NCBI GenBank assembly: GCA_947455875.1
Contig: CANGSD010000043.1
Coordinates: 1-7,884 of the forward strand
DNA length: 7,884 nt
Source: Comamonadaceae bacterium
GTDB lineage: Bacteria > Pseudomonadota > Gammaproteobacteria > Burkholderiales > Burkholderiaceae
Reading direction: 5' to 3'
Below are positions 5,243 to 7,884 of this stretch, piece by piece. Position 1 is the stretch's first letter. Each line of letters opens with the position of its first letter. A model generated the notes under the pieces. That model had not been told where the DNA came from. It saw only the letters and a program-made list of their open reading frames with translations, and searched no databases. A program made the position numbers and the translations under genes.

Positions 5243-7386
5243 GGTGGCGTCGGGTCCAGGAGTTGGGTTCGCAGCTGCGCGAACTCGCGGTCGGTGTCCA
5301 TCGTCTTACGGTTGGACGACAGGGCCAGGGTGGCCCGGCTGCCGTCCGCGTCTTGCGGGGCCAGCCAGACCCACAGCCGACGCTCGCGCACGTAGAGCAT
5401 CGCAAAAATACCCACGATCAGCAACGCACAGCCGAGGTAAACAATGTTGCGGCCAGGGGCACGCGCCACCTGGAAGACGCTGGCCTGCACCTGGGTGAAG
5501 TCCTTGAGCTGGAAGGCCAGGGGCGCGGGGTAGAGGGTCAGGTCGCTCAGGGCCAGTACCGCCTGGTTCATGAAGGCGCGTGTTTCGTCGGTCATGTCCA
5601 TCGGCTTTTGGCCGGCGCGGGCGCGGGCGATCTGGGCCACCTCGAACAGCGTGCCGTTGACGATGCGCACCACGACCTCGCCGGCGCGGGCGCGGTCGGC
5701 CTCGGGGACGTTGGCTTCCATGAAATCAGACAGGGCCTGCAGACCGGCCACCGGCTTGCCATTGGGGCCCGCTGCCGTGCCCACGCCCGCGAACAGGGCG
5801 AGCGCGCGGCCGGCCGAGGCGGCCAGTTGCTGCGCCAGCTCGGGACGGGTCGGATCGGTGGCGCGGGTGGCGTAGCGGCGCACGGCCTGTTCCCGCACCG
5901 CCGGGTCGGCCAGGGCTAAACGCAGGCGCAGGAAGCTGTCGAGGCGGCCGGATTCGTCGGCCGGCAGGCGCAGGTAACGGAATTCCTCGGCCGGGGTTTC
6001 GCGCAGGCCCATGAGGAAGACGGGCACGCCCTCGCCCAGATCGATCGGCTCCATGTAGTTATGGAACTCGCGCGCCTGACCGGCAGCGTCGCGCAGCTTG
6101 TAGTTGATGCTGGGGCCGACGTTGCGCAGCTCTTTGCGGCTGGCCGTCTTGTGGCCCGCACCCAGGCGCGATTCGATGGCGTCCTTCAGATCGACCTTGC
6201 GTACATCGGTGGCACTGACGCTGCCCACGCCCTTGTCGCCGAAGTTTTCGACGTTGATCACGCGCAGGCCGGTGTATTCGAGCGTCAGCGTGTCGGCATC
6301 AGCCCCAGAGCCGCGTGCCAGCGGCGTGCTGCCGCCGATCACGCCCTCGACCTCGAAGGACTTGCCGCCCGCAGTGAGCGGCACGGCCTGCCGGCGCACG
6401 GTGGAGCCGCCGTCGTCGAAGCTGGATTGGTAGATCTCGATGCCGCGGTGACGCGCCGGGTGATTGACCTCGACGCGCTGGGGGATGGCCTGGCCGGTCT
6501 CGCGGTCGTGGATCACGATCTCGCTGGCAAAGAGCTTGGGCATGCCCGTCGAGTAGTACTCGACGATGAACTTTTTCAGCTCGATGGAGAAGGGCAGCTC
6601 CTGCAGCAAGATGCCGTCGCTCTGATTGAGGATGGCGGTGGCCGATTGCATGCCCTCGCCCACCATCACGTTGCCGCGGAAGGTGGGATTGGTGGCGGGC
6701 AGGCGGTGCTCGGGCTTGACGTCGGCGATCATGCCGCCGCCGTTGTAGGGGGTCTTGCCGCCCCACAGCATCTGGGCGCGCACGATCAGGTCGCCATCGA
6801 GCAGGCCGCCCAGGCACACGAGCACGATGGCGCTGTGGGCGGCGATGTAGCCGAGCTTGTTGGCCGCACCCGCGCGCGCAGCGACCATCCAGCCAGCGCC
6901 ACTCGGGCCTTCGCGCCGCTGCAGCTTGACCTTCCAACCCGCCGCCGCCAGCGCCTGGCCGATGCGATGGGCCGCGGCCTCGGGCGCTTGGCCGACGCGC
7001 CCCTGGGCACGGTGGGCAAAGGCCTGCAGGCTCTGCTCGCGGATGTTTTCCTTGTGCGAGCGCAGGTCGGCAAGGATCTTGGGCGTGTTGCGGGCGATGC
7101 ACAGGGAGGTGCTGGTGACCAGGAAGGCCAGGATCAGGAGGAACCACCAGGCGCTGTAGACCGCGTTGAGCTTCAGGGCCGCAAAGAGCTGGGCCCAGAA
7201 GGGGCCGAACTGGTTGACGTAATTGACCGCCGGCTCATGCTGCTTGAGAACGGTGCCGATCACCGAGGCGATGCAGATCACCGTGAGCAGCGAGATCGAG
7301 AAACGCATGGACGACAGCACTTCCACCGCTGCGCGCAGCGAGCGGGAGCCGACGGAGACCTCAAGTCCCTGGGTGGAAGTGGTCAT
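5239..7386 (-). CDS. resB: ResB/CcsB, System II cytochrome c biogenesis protein
   Basis: A 715-residue membrane protein, partner of CcsA in the System II cytochrome c synthase. Three N-terminal membrane segments are visible: about 30-48; 79-98 (AWWFLLILAFLVTSTSLC); and 180-197 (YIAAHSAIVLVCLGGLL), whose His184 is the likely transmembrane heme ligand. A periplasmic domain of about 450 residues follows, then one C-terminal helix (about 648-667, NIVYLGCALLIVGIFAMLYV) and a cytoplasmic tail. QHEPAVNYVNQFGPFW after the first helix and VNHPARHRGIEIYQSSF (307-323) are typical of the family. The start is uncertain. I choose ATG 7386; GTG 7392 would add two residues and ATG 7308 would give 689 residues, still before the first membrane segment. 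None has a convincing ribosome-binding site. A terminator-like hairpin lies directly upstream. Compared with the roughly 540-residue Gram-positive ResB I recall, the extra length includes an Ala-rich helical stretch around 480-615. Confidence 0.93.
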   Translation of the reverse strand: MTTSTQGLEVSVGSRSLRAAVEVLSSMRFSISLLTVICIASVIGTVLKQHEPAVNYVNQFGPFWAQLFAALKLNAVYSAWWFLLILAFLVTSTSLCIARNTPKILADLRSHKENIREQSLQAFAHRAQGRVGQAPEAAAHRIGQALAAAGWKVKLQRREGPSGAGWMVAARAGAANKLGYIAAHSAIVLVCLGGLLDGDLIVRAQMLWGGKTPYNGGGMIADVKPEHRLPATNPTFRGNVMVGEGMQSATAILNQSDGILLQELPFSIELKKFIVEYYSTGMPKLFASEIVIHDRETGQAIPQRVEVNHPARHRGIEIYQSSFDDGGSTVRRQAVPLTAGGKSFEVEGVIGGSTPLARGSGADADTLTLEYTGLRVINVENFGDKGVGSVSATDVRKVDLKDAIESRLGAGHKTASRKELRNVGPSINYKLRDAAGQAREFHNYMEPIDLGEGVPVFLMGLRETPAEEFRYLRLPADESGRLDSFLRLRLALADPAVREQAVRRYATRATDPTRPELAQQLAASAGRALALFAGVGTAAGPNGKPVAGLQALSDFMEANVPEADRARAGEVVVRIVNGTLFEVAQIARARAGQKPMDMTDETRAFMNQAVLALSDLTLYPAPLAFQLKDFTQVQASVFQVARAPGRNIVYLGCALLIVGIFAMLYVRERRLWVWLAPQDADGSRATLALSSNRKTMDTDREFAQLRTQLLDPTPP

Positions 7387-7393
7387 AGTCACG

Positions 7394-7424
7394 AAAAAGG
7401 CGGAACCCCTGAGGAGTTCCGCCT
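7394..7424 (-). terminator. Intrinsic-terminator-like hairpin between cytochrome c4 and resB
   Basis: On the minus strand a perfect 9-bp stem (AGGCGGAAC / GTTCCGCCT, plus-strand arms 7398-7406 and 7416-7424) with a 9-nt loop is followed by a run of five T (7398-7394, the first T within the stem). This is the classic form of a Rho-independent terminator for the upstream cytochrome c4 gene. It ends 7 nt before the resB ATG at 7386, and would act on any readthrough transcript into resB. Confidence 0.75.
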
Positions 7425-7439
7425 GTTAGGGGTACGTCA

Positions 7440-7456
7440 GCGGGAAGAATTCCCGC
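7440..7456 (-). repeat. Short hairpin just after the cytochrome c4 stop
   Basis: GCGGGAA (7440-7446) and TTCCCGC (7450-7456) form a perfect 7-bp stem with a 3-nt loop, 5 bp beyond the cytochrome c4 stop codon. No T-tract follows. It could protect the 3' end of the cytochrome message or assist the terminator further on. Confidence 0.5.
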
Positions 7457-7461
7457 CGCGA

Positions 7462-7884
7462 TCAGCGCAAGCCTGCCACGTAGTCCGAGACCGCACGAAT
7501 CTCGCGGTCATTGAGCTTGGCGGCGACCTGGGTCATTTGCACATTGTTCTTGCGCACGCCTTCGCGGAAGGCGGTGAGTTGGGCCGCGGTGTAGTCGGCA
7601 TGCTGGCCGGACAGGCGCGGGTACTGCGAGGGGATGCCGGCGCCGTTGGGGCTGTGGCAGCCGGCACAGGCGGCGATCTGGCGGTCGGCGATGCCACCAC
7701 GCCAGATGCGCTCGCCCAGGGCGACGAGTTCCTTTTCCTTGGCGAAGCCGGGCTTGGACTTCTGGGTGGCCAGCCAGGCAGCGATGTTCTTCATGTCGGC
7801 ATCGCTCAAGGTGGCGGCCATGCCCTGCATGATGGCGTTGGCGCGCTTGCCGGACTTGTACTCCTGCAGCTGCTTGACCAGGTA
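7462..7884 (-). CDS. Cytochrome c4-type di-heme cytochrome, C-terminal part (partial)
   Basis: The last 140 residues of a gene running off the right edge, open to base 7884. It begins with the second half of the first cytochrome domain (YLVKQLQEYKSGKRANAIM, then MAATLSDADMKNIAAWLA), as in cytochrome c4. A second domain follows with the heme-binding motif CAGCH (visible residues 73-77, bases 7654-7668), GAGIPSQYPRLSGQHADYTAAQL, and a candidate axial Met at visible residue 117 (NNVQMTQ). Cytochrome c4 is a periplasmic or membrane-attached electron carrier to terminal oxidases. The first CXXCH, the signal peptide and the start are outside the window. An in-frame ATG at 7830 is internal, not the start. 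The downstream neighbours, ResB and CcsA, are the machinery that would attach its hemes. Two hairpins lie between this gene and resB. Confidence 0.9.
   Translation of the reverse strand, partial: YLVKQLQEYKSGKRANAIMQGMAATLSDADMKNIAAWLATQKSKPGFAKEKELVALGERIWRGGIADRQIAACAGCHSPNGAGIPSQYPRLSGQHADYTAAQLTAFREGVRKNNVQMTQVAAKLNDREIRAVSDYVAGLR

Noticed and set aside
4424..5395. A 323-codon open frame on the plus strand opposite ccsA and the end of resB
   Set aside because: It is antisense to ccsA, with a His/Gln/Gly-rich translation typical of the reverse complement of membrane-protein codons. No start signal was seen.
5263..5919. A 218-codon open frame on the plus strand opposite resB
   Set aside because: It is antisense to resB and shows no motif or ribosome-binding site.
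1..7884. Mobile elements, CRISPR arrays, tRNA/rRNA genes, defence or toxin-antitoxin modules
   Set aside because: No transposase, integrase, spaced direct repeats, cloverleaf-like segment or accessory gene was seen. Coding regions of conserved core genes fill nearly all of the window.

Overview
The window is GC-rich (roughly two thirds G+C by eye), tightly packed bacterial chromosome. Protein content and gene order point to a betaproteobacterium of the Burkholderiales, most likely the Alcaligenaceae (Bordetella/Achromobacter type). This rests on recognised proteins: cyaY divergent from an lptM-lysA pair, plus System II (CcsA/CcsB, i.e. ResC/ResB) cytochrome c maturation next to a di-heme cytochrome c4. 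The genus is inference, since no rRNA or other marker is present.

Layout, left to right: (1) the last 84 codons of a class A penicillin-binding protein 1A, plus strand; (2) cyaY (frataxin-like), minus strand; (3) lptM, a small LPS-assembly lipoprotein, and lysA (diaminopimelate decarboxylase), plus strand, starting 12 bp from the divergent cyaY start; (4) a minus-strand series read from right to left: a cytochrome c4 gene (cut by the window edge), resB/ccsB, resC/ccsA, msrP and msrQ, which meets lysA tail to tail. Coding density is very high. The only non-coding gaps of any size are about 98 bp (ccsA-msrP) and about 75 bp (cytochrome c4-resB), and both carry inverted repeats.

Functionally, the left half concerns the cell envelope and lysine/peptidoglycan precursor supply (PBP1A, LptM, LysA) plus iron-sulfur/iron handling (CyaY). 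The right half is a periplasmic redox block. ResB and CcsA export heme and attach it to apocytochromes such as the neighbouring cytochrome c4. MsrP and MsrQ repair oxidised methionines in periplasmic proteins using electrons from the membrane chain.

I see no mobile element, CRISPR array, tRNA, rRNA, toxin-antitoxin or defence gene. All genes look like conserved core genes, and I found no undescribed multi-gene system. The observations worth checking are in control regions: an intrinsic-terminator-like hairpin directly against the resB start, a possible leaderless lptM transcript fired from a -10 element inside the 12-bp divergent gap, a bulged dyad directly upstream of the msrP ribosome-binding site, a CCTAGG pair behind ccsA, and an inverted repeat carrying both stop codons at the lysA/msrQ junction.
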